This document shows positions 38,111 to 53,290 of a stretch of 64,000 bases of DNA, one piece after another. The position numbers were made by a program, and so were the translations under genes. This DNA is from Eriocheir sinensis (taxonomy: Eukaryota > Arthropoda > Malacostraca > Decapoda > Varunidae), in the NCBI RefSeq assembly GCF_024679095.1, contig NW_026111184.1, forward strand, positions 186,001 through 250,000, written 5' to 3'. The notes beneath the pieces were generated by a model. That model did no database searches, was not told the origin of the DNA, and worked only from the letters and a program-made list of their open reading frames with translations. Position 1 is the first letter of the stretch, and every line of letters starts with the position of its first letter.

Positions 38111-40450
38111 GCAAAATGCATATAAAACAATATATTTTTTCAATATATATTTGTTTCAAAATATATATACGAATACACATAAAATAACATAGTTCTATAG
38201 AAATATATATACAAAATACACATGAAATGACGTAAATACGTATAAAAATATATATACACAATACACATTAAATAATGTGAATTCGCGTCAAAATAAATAA
38301 ACAAAATATCAATAAAAAATGTGTATTTGTATGAAAATAGATATACAAAATACACATAAAATATTTGAAATTTATATAAAACTCTTTTTATAAAAATATA
38401 TATATACCAAAATAATAAAATATTTAAATTTGTATTACAATAAATATACAAAATGCACATACAATAAGGTAGATTTATATTGAAATAGATATGCTAAATA
38501 CATATAAAACAATGTAAATTTGCTTCAAAATATATATACCAATACACATAAAATAACGTAGATTACTATAAAAATATATATACAAAATACACATTAAATG
38601 AAGTAAATACGTATAAGAAAATGTATACAAAGTACACATAAAATCATTAAATTTGTATTAAAATAAATATACAAAATACACATACAATAAGGTAAATCTA
38701 TATTGAAATAGATATGCAAAATAAACATAAAATAATGTAAATTTGTATCAAAACATATACGAATACACACAATAAAATAACGTAAATTTTTATGAAAATA
38801 TAAAAAATACACATAAAAATAATGTAAATACGTAGAAAAATATATATTCAAAATACACATAAGATTATGTAAATTCTTATGAAAATAAATGAACAAAATT
38901 CCACTAAAAGAATGTATATTTGTAGGAAAATATAAATACAAAATACAAATAAAATAGCTAAAATTTGTATAAAAATATATAAAAAATACATAAAAATAAT
39001 TTAAATTTATTTGAAAATAGATATGCAAAATACACATAAAATTAGGCAGATCTGTATTGAAATACATATACAAATTACACATAAAATATTGTAAATTTAT
39101 ATGAAAATATATAAACAAATACACATAAAATAGCGTAAATTTATAAAATATATATACAAAATATACATTAAATAATGTAAATGTGTATAAAAATATATAT
39201 ACAAAATACACATATAATAATGTAAAATCGAATCAAAATAAATAAACAGAATATCAATAAAATAATGTAAATTTGTATGAAAATAAAGATGCAAAATACC
39301 CAAATAATAACGCATAATTTTAAAAAAATACACATAAAATAATTAAATTTGTATTAAAAGAAATATACAAAATACACATACAATATGGTAAATTTGTATT
39401 GAAATAGATATGCAAAATAAACATAAATAATGTAAATTTGTATCAAAATATATATAAGAATACCCATAAAATAGAGTAAATTTCTATGAAAATATATATT
39501 CAAAACACAAATAAAATTATATGAATAAGTATAAAAATATACATATCAAATACACCTAAAATAATGTAAATTCGTGTAAAAATAAATAAACAAAACTACG
39601 ATAAAAGAACGTATATATGTAGGAAAAATAATATACAAAATAAACACAAAATTAATTTCAATTTGTATGAAAATAGATATACAAAATACTCATATAATTA
39701 AATCAATTTGTATTTAAATACATGTACAAAATATACATAAAATTAGGTAGATTTGTATTGAAATACATATACAAAATACACATAAAATAATATTTAAATT
39801 TGAATGAAAATATATTAAAAATACACCTAAAATTACGTAAATTTGTATAAAATATATATAAAAAATACACAATAAATTATGTAAATATGTATAAAAAAAT
39901 ATATATACAAAACACAAATAGAATAATGTAAAATAGTATCAAATTAAATACGCAGAATCTTAATAAAATAATGTAAATTTGTATGTAAATTAAGATGCAA
40001 AATACCCATAAAGATGCGCATTTTTTTTATAAAAATATATATACCAAAATACACATAAAATATTTAAATTTGTATTAAAATAAATATGCAAAATGCACAT
40101 ACAATAAGGTAAATTTGTATTGAAATACATATGCAAAATACATATAAAACAATGTAAATTTGTTTCAAAATATATATACGAATACACACAAAATAACGTA
40201 GATTTCTATAAAAATATATACAAAATACACATAAAAAGAAGTAAATACGTATAAACAAATGTATACAAAATACACATAAAATAATGTAAATTCGTATCAA
40301 AATAAATAAACAAAATACCAATAAAAGAATGTGTATTTGTATAAATATAAATATACAAAATACACATAAACTAACGTAAATTTGTATTAAACTATATACA
40401 AAAATACACAGAAGTAATTAAATTTGAATAAAAATATATATACAAAATAA

Positions 40451-41789
<1,339 letters not shown>

Positions 41790-42600
41790 CAAAACACAAA
41801 TAGAATAATGTAAATATTAATAAAATAATGTAAATTTGTATGAAAATTAAGATGCAAAATACCCATAAAATGAAGCATTTTTTATAAAAATATATATACG
41901 AAAACACATAAAATATCTGATTTTGTAATAAAATAAGTATACAAAATGCACATACAATAAGGTAAATTTGTATTGAAATAGATACGCAAAATACATATAA
42001 AACAATGTAAATTTGTTTCAAAATATATAAAGGAATACACCTAAAATAACGTAGATTTCTATAAAAATATATATACAAAATACACATATAATTAAGTAAA
42101 TACGTATAAAAAAATGTATACAAAATACACATAAAATAATGTAAACTCGTATCAAAATAAATAAACAAAATACTAATAAAAGAATGTGTGTTTGTATAAA
42201 TATAAATATACAAAATACACATAAAAAAACGTAAATTTATATAAAACTATGTACAAAAATACATTAAAGTAATTAAATTTGTATTAAAATAGATATACAA
42301 AATACACATAAAATAAGCTAAATTTGAATTGAAATATATATACAAAATACATCAAATAATGTAAATTTTTATCAAAATACTTATAAAAATACACATATAA
42401 TAACGTAAACTTGTAAAAAAAATAAACAAAATACACATTAAATAATGTAAATACGTATAAAAAAAATGTACAAAATACACAAACAATCATGTAATTCGTA
42501 TCAAAATAAATAGACAAAATACCAATAAAATAATGTAAATTTCTATGAAAACATATACAAAATACACATAAATAACGCAAATGTCAAAAAAAATATATAT
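41790..42600 (-). repeat. Satellite block 28, T-rich strand on -
   Basis: Run K/J, I, H, G, F, E, D, C, B, A, P, O in A-rich orientation. Counterpart of 61015-61835. The E monomer has the rare aaggaatacacctaaaataa variant. Confidence 0.85.
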
Positions 42601-43068
42601 AATATAATATATTTTTATACATATATAAAATATTTAATGTATATTTTGTATATATATATTTTATCCAAATTTACGTTATTTTATGTGTATTTGTATATAT
42701 ATTTTTATACAAATTTACATTATTTTATGTGAGTTTTGTATATGTATTTCAATACAAATATGCCTAACTTCATGTGTATTTTGCATATCTATTTTCAAAC
42801 AAACAGTATAAAATAACGTTTTATTAATATTCTGTGTATTTGTTTTGATACGATTTTACATTATTCTATTTGTGTTTTGTATATATTTTTTTATACATAT
42901 TTACATTATTTAATGTGTATTTTGTATATTTTAAAACAAATCTACGTTATTTTATGCGCATCTGTTAAAATACTTTGTTACAAATTTACATTATTTTATG
43001 TATTTTGTATATATATTTCAATACAAATTTAGTTTATTTTATGAATATTTTTTATATCTATTTTCATT
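42601..43068 (+). repeat. Satellite block 29, T-rich strand on +
   Basis: A short T-rich run that starts at an AT palindrome (atatataatataatatattt) and ends at the ctattttcattcgtatcaaa junction (43058-43077). Counterpart of 61836-62300. Confidence 0.8.
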
Positions 43069-43742
43069 CGTATCAAAATAAATAAACAAAATAGCAATAA
43101 AATAATGTAAATTTGCATGAGAAAACATATACAAATACACATAAAATAACGCAAATTTCTAAAAAAATATATGTACAAAAATGCACATAAAATAAAGTAA
43201 ATTTGCATAAAAATATATATACAAAACACACATTAAATAATGTAAATGCGTACATAAAATAACCTAAATTTGTATAAAACTATATACAAAAATACACAAA
43301 AATATATATACAAAAAACAAATAGAATAATGTAAAATCGTATCAAAATAAATACACCGAATATTAATAAAATAATGTAAATTTGTATGAAAATAAAGATG
43401 CAAAATTCCCATCAAATTGCGCATTTCTTATAAAAATATATATATCAAAATACACATAAAATATTTAAATTTGTATTGAAATAAATATACAAAATGCACA
43501 TACAATAAGGTAAACTTCTATTGAAAGAGATATGCAAAAATACATTTAAAACAATGTAAATTTGTTTCAAAATATATATACAAATACATATAAAATAACG
43601 TAGATTTCTATAAAAATATATATACAAAATACACATAAAATTAACTAAATACGTAAAAAAAATGTAAACAAAATACACATAAAATAATGTAAACTCGAAA
43701 CAAAATAAATAAACAAAATACCAATAAAAGAATGTGTATTTG
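43069..43742 (-). repeat. Satellite block 30, T-rich strand on -
   Basis: Starts with C/B-like monomers, passes through P, K, J, I, H, G, F, E, D, C, B, and is closed by the gtatttgttctgtgtatttt junction. Counterpart of 62301-62972. Confidence 0.8.
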
Positions 43743-46107
43743 TTCTGTGTATTTTTGTATATAGTTTTATACAAATTTACGATTTTTTATGTGCATTTTG
43801 TATATTTATATTTATACAAATACACATTCTTTTATTGGTATTTTGTTTATTTATTTTGATACGATTTTTATGTGTATTTTGTATTCATTTTTTTATACAC
43901 ATTCTTTTACTGGTATTTTGTTTATTTATTTTGATACGATTTTTAAGTGTATTTTGTATATATTTTTATAGAAATCAACGTTATTTTATATGTATTCGTA
44001 TATATATTTTGAAACAAATTTACATTGTTTTATATGTGTTTTGAATATCTATTTCAATACAAATTTACCTTACAGTATGTGCATTTTTTATATTTATTTT
44101 AATACAAATTTTAATATTTTATGTGTATTTTGGTATATATATTTTTTATAAAAAATGCGTTATTTTATGGCTATTTTGCATCTTTATTTTCATACAAATT
44201 TACATTATTTTATTAATGTTCTGTGTATTTATTTTGATACGATTTTACATTATTCTATTTGTGTTTTGTATATATTTTTTTATACATATTTACATCATTT
44301 AATTAGTATTTTGTATATATATTTCATACAAATTTACGTTATTTTAAGTGTATATGTTTATATATTTTCATTCAAATTTCCATTATTTTATGTGTATTTT
44401 GTATATGTATTTCAATACAAATTTATCTAATTTTATGTGTATTTTGTATATTAATTTTCATACAAATTTAAATTATTTTTGTGTATTATTGTATATAGTT
44501 TTATAAAAACTTAGGTTATTTTATGAGTATTTTGTATATCTATTTTCATACAAATACACATTCTTTTATTGATATTTTGTTTATTTATTTTGACGAGAAT
44601 TTAAATTTTTTAATGTGTATTTTGTATATATATTTTTATACGTATTTACATCATTTCATGTGTATTTTGTATATATATTTCTATAGAAATCTATGTTATA
44701 TTATTTGTATTCGTATATAGATTTTTAAACAAATTTACACTTTTATGTGTATTTTGCATATTTTTTCAAAACAAATTTACCTTATTCTATATGCATTTTG
44801 TATATTAATTTTAATACAAATTTTATTATTCTATGTGTATTTTTGTATATGTATTTTTAAAAAAATATGCTTTATTTTATGGGTATTTTGCATCTTTATT
44901 TTCATACAAAATTTACGTTATTTTATTGATATTCTGCTCATTCATTTTGATACGATTTGACATTATTCTAAGTGTATTTTGTATCTATTTTTCATACAAA
45001 TTTACGTTATTTTATGTGTATTTGTTTATATATTTTGACACAAATTTACAATATTTTATGGGTATTTTGTATATATATTTCAAAAGAAATTTACCTAGTT
45101 TTATGTGTATTTTGAATATCTATTTTCATACAAACTCAAATTATTTATATGTATTTTTGTATATATTTCAATACAAATTTTAGTTATGTTATGTGTATTT
45201 TGTAAATCTATTTTCATTCAAATATATATTATTTTATTGGTATTTTGTTGATTTATATTGATACGAATTTACATTTTTTTATATGTACTTTTTATATATA
45301 TTTTTATACGCATTTACATTATTTAATATTTATTTTGAATATATAATTTTATACAAATTCATGGTATTTTATGTGTATTTGTATATATATTTTCATAAAT
45401 TTACATTATTTTATGTGTATTTTGTACATATATTTCATCACAAATTTACCTTATTTTATGTTTATTTTGTATGTGTATTTTGCACATTTATTTTTATACA
45501 CGTTTACTCATACAAATTTATATTATTTTATTGGTATTTTGTTTATTTATTATGATACGAATTACATGATTATATGTGTATTTTGTACACATTTTTTTAT
45601 ACGTATTTACATTATTTAATATGTATTTTGTTTATATATTTTCATACAAATTTACGTTATTATATGTGTATTTGTATAAATATTTTGATACAAATCTACT
45701 TTATTTCATGTATTTTGTATATATATATTTCAATTCAAATTTAGCTTATTTTGTGTGTATTTTGTATATATTTTCATACAAATTTAATTACTTCTGTGTA
45801 TTTTTGTATATAGTTTTATATAAATTTACGTAATTTTATGTGTATTTTGTATATTTATATTTATACAAATACATATTCTTTTATTGGTATTTTGTTTATT
45901 TATTTTGATACGAATTTACATTATTTTATGTGTATTTTGTATACATTTTTTTATACGTATTTACTTCATTTTATGTGTATTTTGTATATATATTTTTATA
46001 GAAATCTACGTTATTTTATGTGTATTCGTAAACATATTTTGAAACAAATTTACATTGCTTTATATGTATTTTGCATATCTATTTCAATACAAATTTACCT
46101 TATTGTA
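43743..46107 (+). repeat. Satellite block 31, T-rich strand on +
   Basis: P monomers lie at 43746 and 44480, 734 bp apart; the excess is a partial local duplication of monomer B (ttttactggtattttgttta at 43904). The left part matches 62973-64000. Positions 45655-45673 hold another uninterrupted version of the retrotransposon target. Confidence 0.85.
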
Positions 46108-46775
46108 CATATAAAACAATGTAAATTTGTTTCAAAATATATGTACGAATACACATAAAATAACGTAGATTTCTATAAAAATATATATACAAAATACACA
46201 TAAAATTAAGTAAATACGTATAAAAAAATGTAAACAAAATACACATAAAATAATGTAAATTCGAAACAAAATAAATAAACAAAATACCAATAAAAGAATG
46301 TGTATTTGTATAAATATAAATGTACAAAATACACATACAAAATAAACATAAAATAAGGTAAATTTGTAATGAAATATATGTACAAAATACACATAAAATA
46401 ATGTAAATTTATATGAAAATATATATATAAATACACAAAAAATAATGTAAATTCGTAAAAAATTAAATACACAAAATTCCAATAAAAGAATGTATATTTG
46501 TAGGAAAAAATATATACAAAAAACAAATAAAATAACTAAAATTTGTATAAAAATATATACAAAAATACACAAAAATAATTTACATTTGTTTGAAAATAGA
46601 TATGCAAAATACACATAAAGTTAGGCAAATTTGTATTGAAATATATATACAAAACTCACATAAAATAATGTAAATTTGTATGAAAATATAAACAAATACA
46701 TATAAAATAACGTAAATTTGGATAAAATATATATACAAAATATACATTAAATATTTTAAATATTTAAATATATTA
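46108..46775 (-). repeat. Satellite block 32, T-rich strand on -
   Basis: The left half copies 7.54-7.84 kb; the right half has class 2 monomers. It ends in a stretch that is almost pure A/T (46745-46785). Confidence 0.8.
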
Positions 46776-49700
46776 TATATATTTTTATTGATATTTGCGT
46801 TATTTATGTGTATTTTGTATATGTTTTCTCATAGAAATTTACATTATTTTATTGGTATTTTGTCTATTTATTTTGATACGAATTACATGATTATTTGTGT
46901 ATTTTGTACATTTTTTTATACGTATTTACATTATATAATGTGTATTTTGTTTATATATTTTTATACAAATTTACGTTATTATATGTTTATTTGTATAAGT
47001 ATTTTGATACAAATTTACATTGTTTTATGTATTTTGTATATATATTTCAATTCAAATTTAGCTTATTTTATGTGTATTTTGTATATCTATTTATTTTAAT
47101 ACAAAATCAAATATTTTTTGTTTGTTCGTTTATATATTTTCATAAATTTTGCGTTATTTTATGGGTATTTTGCATCTTATTTTTCATACAAATTTACATT
47201 ATTTTATTAATATTTTCTGTATTTATTTTGATACGATTATACATTATTTTATTTGTGTTTTGTATATATTTTTTTATACATATTTACATTATATAATGTC
47301 TTTTTTGTATATATATTTAATACAAATTTACGTTATTTTAAGTCTATATGTTTATATATTTTCATTCAAATTTACATTATTTTATGTGTATTTTGTATAT
47401 GTATTTCAATACAAATTTACCTAATTTTATATGTTTTTTGTATATTTATTTTCATACAAGTTTAAATTATTTTTGTGTATTTTTGTATATAGTTTTATAC
47501 AAATTTATGTTATTTTATGAGTATTTTGTATATCTATTTTCATACAAATACACATTCTTTTCATGATATTTTGTTTATTTATTTTGACACGAATTAACAT
47601 TATTTAATGTGTGTTTTGTATATATATTTTTATACGTATTTACATTATTTCAAGTGTATTTTGTATATATATTTCTATAGAAATCTGCGTTATTTTATGT
47701 GTATTCGTATATATATTTTGAAACAAATTTACATTGTTTTATGTGTATTTTGCATATTTTTTTAATACAAATTTACCTTATTGTATGTGCATTTTGTATA
47801 TTAATTTTAATACAAATTTGATTAATCTATGTGTATTTTTGTATATGTATTTTTATAAAAATATGCTTTATTTTATGGGTATTTTGCATCTTTATTTTCA
47901 TACAAATTTACATTATTTTATTGATATTCTGTGTATTTATTTTGATATGATTTTACATTATTCTATGTGTATTTTGTATATATATTTTATATAAAATGTA
48001 TTTGTTTTCATTTCATACAAATCTACATTATTTTATGTGTTTTTTGTACATGTATTTAAATACAAATTTAACTAGTTATATGTGTATTTTGTATATCTAT
48101 TTTGTATGTATATTTTCATAGAACTTTACTCTATTTTATGAGTATTCGAATATATATTTTAATACAAATTTACATTATTAATGTGTATTTTGCATATCTA
48201 TTTCAATACAAATTTACTTTATTGTACGTTCATTTTGTATATTTATTTTAATACAAATTTAATTATTTTATATGTCTTTTTGTATATATATTTTTATGCA
48301 AATATGCGTTATTATATGGATATTTTGCATCTTTATTTTCATACAAATTTACATTATTTTATTGATATTCTCTTTATTTATTTTGATACGATTTAACATT
48401 ATTCTATGTGTTTTTTGTATAGTTTTTTTTATATATATATTTACATTATTTGATGTTCATTTTGTATATATATATATATGTTCATTTTGTATATATATTT
48501 TATCCAAATTTACATTATTTTATGTGTATTTGTTTATATATTTTCATACATATTTACATTATTTTATGTGTTTTTTGTATATATATTTTTCTACGTATTT
48601 AAATTATTTTATGTGTATTTTGTATATACATTTTCATAAAAAAATTACGTTATTTTATTGTGTGTATAAGTATATATTTTGATACAAATTTTATACAAAT
48701 TCATGTTATTTAATGTGTATTTGTATATGTATTTTCATACAAATTTATATTATTTTATGTGTATTTTTTCATATATTTCATTACAAATTTACCTTATTTT
48801 ATGTTTATTTTGTATATTTATTTCATTCAATTTTAAATTATTTTGTGTGTATATTTGTATTTGTATTTAGGTTATTTTATGTGTATTTTGTATATATATT
48901 TTCATCCAAAATTACATTATTTTATTGGTATTTCTTAATTTAATTCGATACGAATTTAGATTATTTCATAGGTATTTTGTATACATATTTTTACACTCAT
49001 TTACATTATCTCATGTGTGTTTTGTATATATATTTTTATGCATATGTATATGAGTATTTTGTATATCTATTTTCATACAAATACACATTCTTTTATTGAT
49101 ATTTTGTTTATTTATTTTGACGAGAATTTAAATTATTTAATGTGTATTTTGTATATATATTTTTATACGTATTTACATCATTTCATGTGTATTTTGTATA
49201 TATATTTCTATAGAAATCTACGTTATATTATGTGAATTCGTATATAGATTTTTAAACAAATTTACACTTTTATGTGTATTTTGCATATTTTTTCAATACA
49301 AATTTACCTTATTGTATATGCATTTTGTATATTAATTTTAATACAAATTTAACTATTCTATGTGCATTTTTGTATATGTATTTTTTTTTTAAATATGCTT
49401 TATTTTATGGGTATTTTCCATCTTTATTTTCATACAAATTTACGTTATTTTATTGATATTCTGCTCATTCATTTTGATACGATTTGACATTATTCTATGT
49501 GTATTTTGTATATATTTTTCATACAAATTTACGTTATTTTATGTGTATTTGTTTATATATTTTGACATACATTTCAATTCAAAGTAAGCTTATTTTATCT
49601 GTATTTTGTATATCTATTTTCATACGAATTTAATTACTTCTGTGTATTTTTGTATATAGTTTTATACAAATTTACGTTATTTTATGTGTATTTTATTTAT

Positions 49701-50325
49701 TTATATTTATACAAATAAACATTCTTATATTGGTATTTTGTTTATTTATTTTGACACGAATTTACATTATTTTATGTGTATTTTGTATACATTTTCTTAT
49801 ACGTATTTACTTCATTTTATGTGTATTTTGTATATATATTTTTATACAAATCTACGTTATTTTATGTGTATTCGTATATATATTATGAAACAAATTTACA
49901 TTGTTTTATATGTATTTTGCATTTCTATCTCAATACAGATTTACCTTATTGTATGTGTATTTTGTATATTTATTTTAATACAAATTAATTTTTCATGTGT
50001 ATTTTGGTATATATATTTTTTTAAAAATGCGTTATTTAATGGGTATTTTGCATCTTTATTTTCATACAAATTTACATTGTTTTATTAATATTCTGGTATT
50101 TATTTTGATACGATTTTACATTATTTTATTTGTGTTTTGTATATTTTTTTATACATATTTACATTATTTAATGTGTATTTTGTATATTTTAAAACAAATT
50201 TACGTTATTTTATGCGCATCTGTTAAAATATTTTGATACAAATTTACATTATTTTATGTATTTTGTATATATATTTCAATAGAAATTTAGTTTATTTTAT
50301 GTATATTTTGTATATCTATTTTCAT
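46776..50325 (+). repeat. Satellite block 33, T-rich strand on +
   Basis: 3.5 kb. P monomers at 47474 and 49641 are 2167 bp apart, three HOR lengths of 722 bp. About 46.8-48.05 kb mirrors 20.23-21.2 kb. From 49050 onward the block is the second copy of the large duplication that begins at 25771. Confidence 0.85.
48454..48497 (+). repeat. Local 25-bp tandem duplication
   Basis: The segment tgttcattttgtatatata occurs at 48454 and again at 48479, separated by a short TA run, inside one L monomer. Confidence 0.7.
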
Positions 50326-52620
50326 TCGTATCAAAATAAATAAACAAAATAGCAATAAAATAATGTAAATTTGTATGAGAAAACATATACAAATACACAT
50401 AAAATAACGCAAATTTCTAAAAAAAATATATGTACAAAAATGCACATAAAATAAAGTAAATTTGCATAAAAATATATATACAAAACACACATTAAATAAT
50501 GTAAATGCGTACATAAAATAACCTAAATTTGTATAAAACTATATACAAAAATACACAAAATGTATGAAAAGAAATATACAAAATACACTTAACATAACGT
50601 AAATTTGCATAAAATATATATGCAAGACCCACATTAAATAATGTAAATGTTTATAAAAAAATATTTAATAAAAAGAAATAGAATAACGTAAAATCCTATC
50701 AATATAAATACACAGAATATCAATAAAATAATGTAAATTTGTATGAAAAGAAGAATGCAAAATTCCCATAAAATAGCGGATTTTTTATAAAAATATATAT
50801 ACCAAAATACACATAAAATATTTAAATTTGTATTGAAATAAATATACAAAATGCATATACAGTAAGGTAAATATGTATTGAAAGAGATATTCAAAAATAC
50901 ATATAAAACAAAGTAAATTTGTTTCAAAATATATATACGAATACACATAAAATAACGTAGATTTCTATAGAAATATATATACAAAATACACATGAAATTA
51001 TGTAAATACGTATAAAAATATGTATACAAAATACATATCTAGGTAAATTCGTGTCAAAATAAATAAACAAAATATCATGAAAAGAATGTGTATTTGTATG
51101 AAAATAAAAAATAGATAGTAAATTTGTATGAAATATATATGCAAGATACACATTAAATAATGTAAATATGTATAAAAAAAATATATATACATACAATAAG
51201 GTAAACTTGTATTGAAAGAGATATGCAAAAATACATATAAAACAATGTAAATTTGTTTAAAAATATATATACGAATACACATAAAATAACGTAGATTTCT
51301 ATAAAAATATATATACAAAATACACATAAAATTAAGTAAATACGTATAAAAATAGATATACAAAATACACATAGAATAACGTAAAATTGTTCCAAAAAAA
51401 ATAAACAGAATATAAATAAAATAATGTAAATTTGTATGAAAATAAAAATGCAAAATACCCATAAAATAAAGCATATTTTTATAAAAATACATATACAAAA
51501 ATACACAAAGCATAATTAAATTTGTATTAAAACTAATATACAAAATGCATATACAATGAGGTAAGTTTGTATTGAAAAAATAAGCAAAATACACATAAAA
51601 CCGAGTAAATTTATATCAAAATCTATATACGAATACTCATAAATCAACGTAGATTTCTATAGAAATATATATACAAAATACACATCAAATGATGTAAACA
51701 CGTATAAAAAAATATATATATATAAAATACACATTAAATAATGTAAATTCGCGTCAAAATAAATAAACAAAATATCAATAAAAGAATGTGTATTTCTATA
51801 AAAATAGATATACAATATACACATAAAATGACCTAAATTTGTATATAACTATATACAAAAACACACACAAATAATTTTAATTTGTATGAAAATAAATATA
51901 CAAAATACACATAAAATTAGGTAAATTTGTATTGAAATACATTTACAAAATACACATAAAATAATGTAAATTTGAATGAAAATATATAAACAAATACACT
52001 TAAAATAACGTAAATTTGTATAAAATATATATACAAAATACACATTAAATAATGTTAATATGTATATAAATATATACAAAATACACGTAGAATAATATAA
52101 AATAGTATCAAAATAAATACACAGAATATTAATAAAATAATGTAAATTTGTATGAAAATTAAGATGCAAAATACCCATAAAATAAATCATTTTTTATAAA
52201 AATATTTATACCAAGACACACATAAAATATTTGAATTTGTATTAAAATAAATATACAAAATGCACATACAATAAGGTAAATTTGTATTGAAATAGATATG
52301 CAAAATACATATAAAACCATGTAAATTTTTTAAAAAATATATATACGAATACACATAAAATAACGTAGATTTCTATGAAAATAAATATACAAAATACACA
52401 TAAAGTGATGTAAATACGTATAAAAAAAGGTATACAAAATACACATAAAATAATGTAAACTCGTATCAAAATAAATAAACAAAATACTAATAAAAGAATG
52501 TGTATTGTATAAATATAAATATACAAAATACAACTAAAATAACGTAAATTTATATAAAACTATATGCAAAAATACACAAAAGTAATTAAATTTGTGTGAA
52601 AATATATATACAAAATACAT
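50326..52620 (-). repeat. Satellite block 34, T-rich strand on -
   Basis: Counterpart of 27051-29515 with a deletion of about 186 bp at 51188-51190. P monomers lie at 51849 and 52560. The right end is the palindromic junction 52609-52632. Confidence 0.85.
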
Positions 52621-52632
52621 GTGTATTTTGTA
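52609..52632. repeat. Palindromic fold-back junction, copy 4
   Basis: Identical core; the member of the large duplication that corresponds to 29504-29527. Confidence 0.85.
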
Positions 52633-53290
52633 TATTTATTTTCATACAAATTGAAATTATTTTTGTTTATTTTTTTATATATTTTCATACAAATTTTCGT
52701 TATTTTATGTGTATTTTGTATATTTATTTTTTCTACAAATATACGTTCTTTTATCTGAATTTTGTTTATTAAATTGAAACGAGTTTACCCTATTTTGTAT
52801 ATCTATTTTCATACAAATTAAAATACTTCTGTGTATTTTTGTATATAGTTTTATATAAATTTACGTTATTTTATGTGTATTTTGTATATTTATATTTATA
52901 CAAATACACATTCTTTTATTGGTATTTTGTATATTTATTTTGATACGAATTTACATTATTTTATGTGCATTTTGTATACATTTTTTTATACGTATTTACT
53001 TCATTTTATGTGTATTTTGTATATATTTTTATAGAAATCTACGTTATTTTATGTGTATTCGTATATATATTTTGAAACAAATTTACATTGTTTTATATGT
53101 ATTTTGCATATCTATTTCAATACAAATTTACCTTATTGTATGTGTTTTTTATATATTTATTTTAATTCAAATTTAATTTTTTTATGTGTATTTTGGTATA
53201 TATATTTTTATAAATAAAAAAAATGCGTTATTTTATGGGTATTTTGCCTCTTTATTTTCATACAAATTTACATTATTTTATTAATATTCA
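52621..53290 (+). repeat. Satellite block 35, T-rich strand on +
   Basis: Counterpart of block 25 with few visible differences, ending at the same breakpoint within monomer J. Confidence 0.85.

Larger units (their letters stand above)
30181..40450 (-). repeat. Satellite block 26, longest single-orientation run
   Basis: About 10.3 kb with no change of orientation. It holds a tandem duplication of 3.92-3.95 kb (30.2-34.2 and 34.2-38.1 kb), each copy with class 1 monomers followed by class 2 monomers, and then further class 1 and class 2 runs to 40.45 kb. Confidence 0.85.

Noticed and set aside
38125..38160. Small palindrome caatatattttttcaatata as a possible hairpin element (also at about 57308)
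   Set aside because: It is a short local rearrangement of monomer F/E sequence shared by the two duplicates, with no wider structure.
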